Assembly: GCA_024762705.1 (NCBI GenBank)
Contig: JANTGW010000006.1
Span: 1-15,972, forward strand
Direction of reading: 5' to 3'
Origin: Sulfurimonas sp.
GTDB lineage: Bacteria > Campylobacterota > Campylobacteria > Campylobacterales > Sulfurimonadaceae
Length of the DNA: 15,972 bases
Positions 15,904-15,972 of the stretch are shown in pieces (positions within the stretch are counted from its first letter, which is position 1; the number at the start of each line of letters is the position of its first letter). Under the pieces are notes generated by a model. The model had not been told where the DNA came from. It searched no databases and saw only the letters and a list, made by a program, of their open reading frames with translations. The translations under genes were made by a program, and so were the position numbers.

Positions 15904-15972
15904 TTATTTTATATGTAATTTTTCTTCAATCTCTTCGATTTCTTCTTCTATTACCTCTTCTACATGTTCTAC
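15904..15972 (-). CDS. C-terminal fragment of an unidentified Glu-rich protein
   Basis: On the minus strand one frame is open from the window edge to a TAA at 15904-15906, giving 22 residues that include HVEEVIEEEIEEIEEKL. The other two frames on that strand meet stops. Acidic tails of this kind are common at protein C-termini. The spacing to mutS (74 bases holding a promoter) fits a real gene end. Too little is present to name a family. Confidence 0.45.
   Translation of the reverse strand, partial: VEHVEEVIEEEIEEIEEKLHIK

Noticed and set aside
1..15972. CRISPR array, tRNA, rRNA, insertion sequence, attachment site or prophage
   Set aside because: No regularly spaced long repeats, tRNA-like cloverleaf, transposase or integrase coding sequence was seen; nearly the whole window is filled by ordinary chromosomal genes.

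Overview
The window reads as chromosomal DNA of a free-living Campylobacterota (epsilonproteobacterial) bacterium, probably close to Sulfurimonas or Sulfurovum. This is inferred from the low G+C content, the compact layout, a flgH promoter with the Campylobacterota-type sigma-54 sequence, and above all a MutS of the MutS7 type with a C-terminal HNH nuclease domain. No tRNA, rRNA, CRISPR array, insertion sequence or prophage gene is visible. It looks like conserved core genome rather than an island.

Layout. (1) Bases 1-913 hold the C-terminal three quarters of a BaiN/HI0933-like flavoprotein; its N-terminus lies outside the window. (2) Bases 970-3788 are a tightly packed four-gene plus-strand operon of envelope proteins: LemA, a DUF3137 membrane protein, a YtfJ-like exported protein and an EI24/CysZ-like membrane protein. 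(3) A minus-strand UvrD/Rep-type helicase (3785-5866) converges on that operon with overlapping stop codons, and diverges from valS (5976-8603) across a 109-base two-way promoter region. (4) valS is followed after 4 bases by a SulP/SLC26 anion transporter with a STAS domain, which starts with TTG. (5) On the minus strand, flgH (flagellar L-ring lipoprotein) is followed by an overlapping exported transglutaminase-like protein. A very good sigma-54 promoter lies upstream of flgH. (6) A plus-strand GatB/YqeY-domain gene diverges from flgH and converges on a minus-strand mutS gene of 1014 codons. (7) The last 69 bases hold the Glu-rich C-terminal end of another minus-strand gene.

Working together. 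The lemA cluster and the flgH pair are envelope units. The helicase and MutS7 are genome-maintenance genes; MutS7 carries its own candidate nuclease, which matters because this lineage generally lacks MutL and MutH. ValS and YqeY belong to translation.

The points most worth a second look are the MutS-HNH fusion, the repeated 10-base palindrome TTACATGTAA (five perfect copies in 16 kb, encoding different peptides), and the sigma-54-driven coupling of a transglutaminase-like protein to flgH. All three convergent gene pairs are packed with 0-3 bases between stop codons and no visible terminator.
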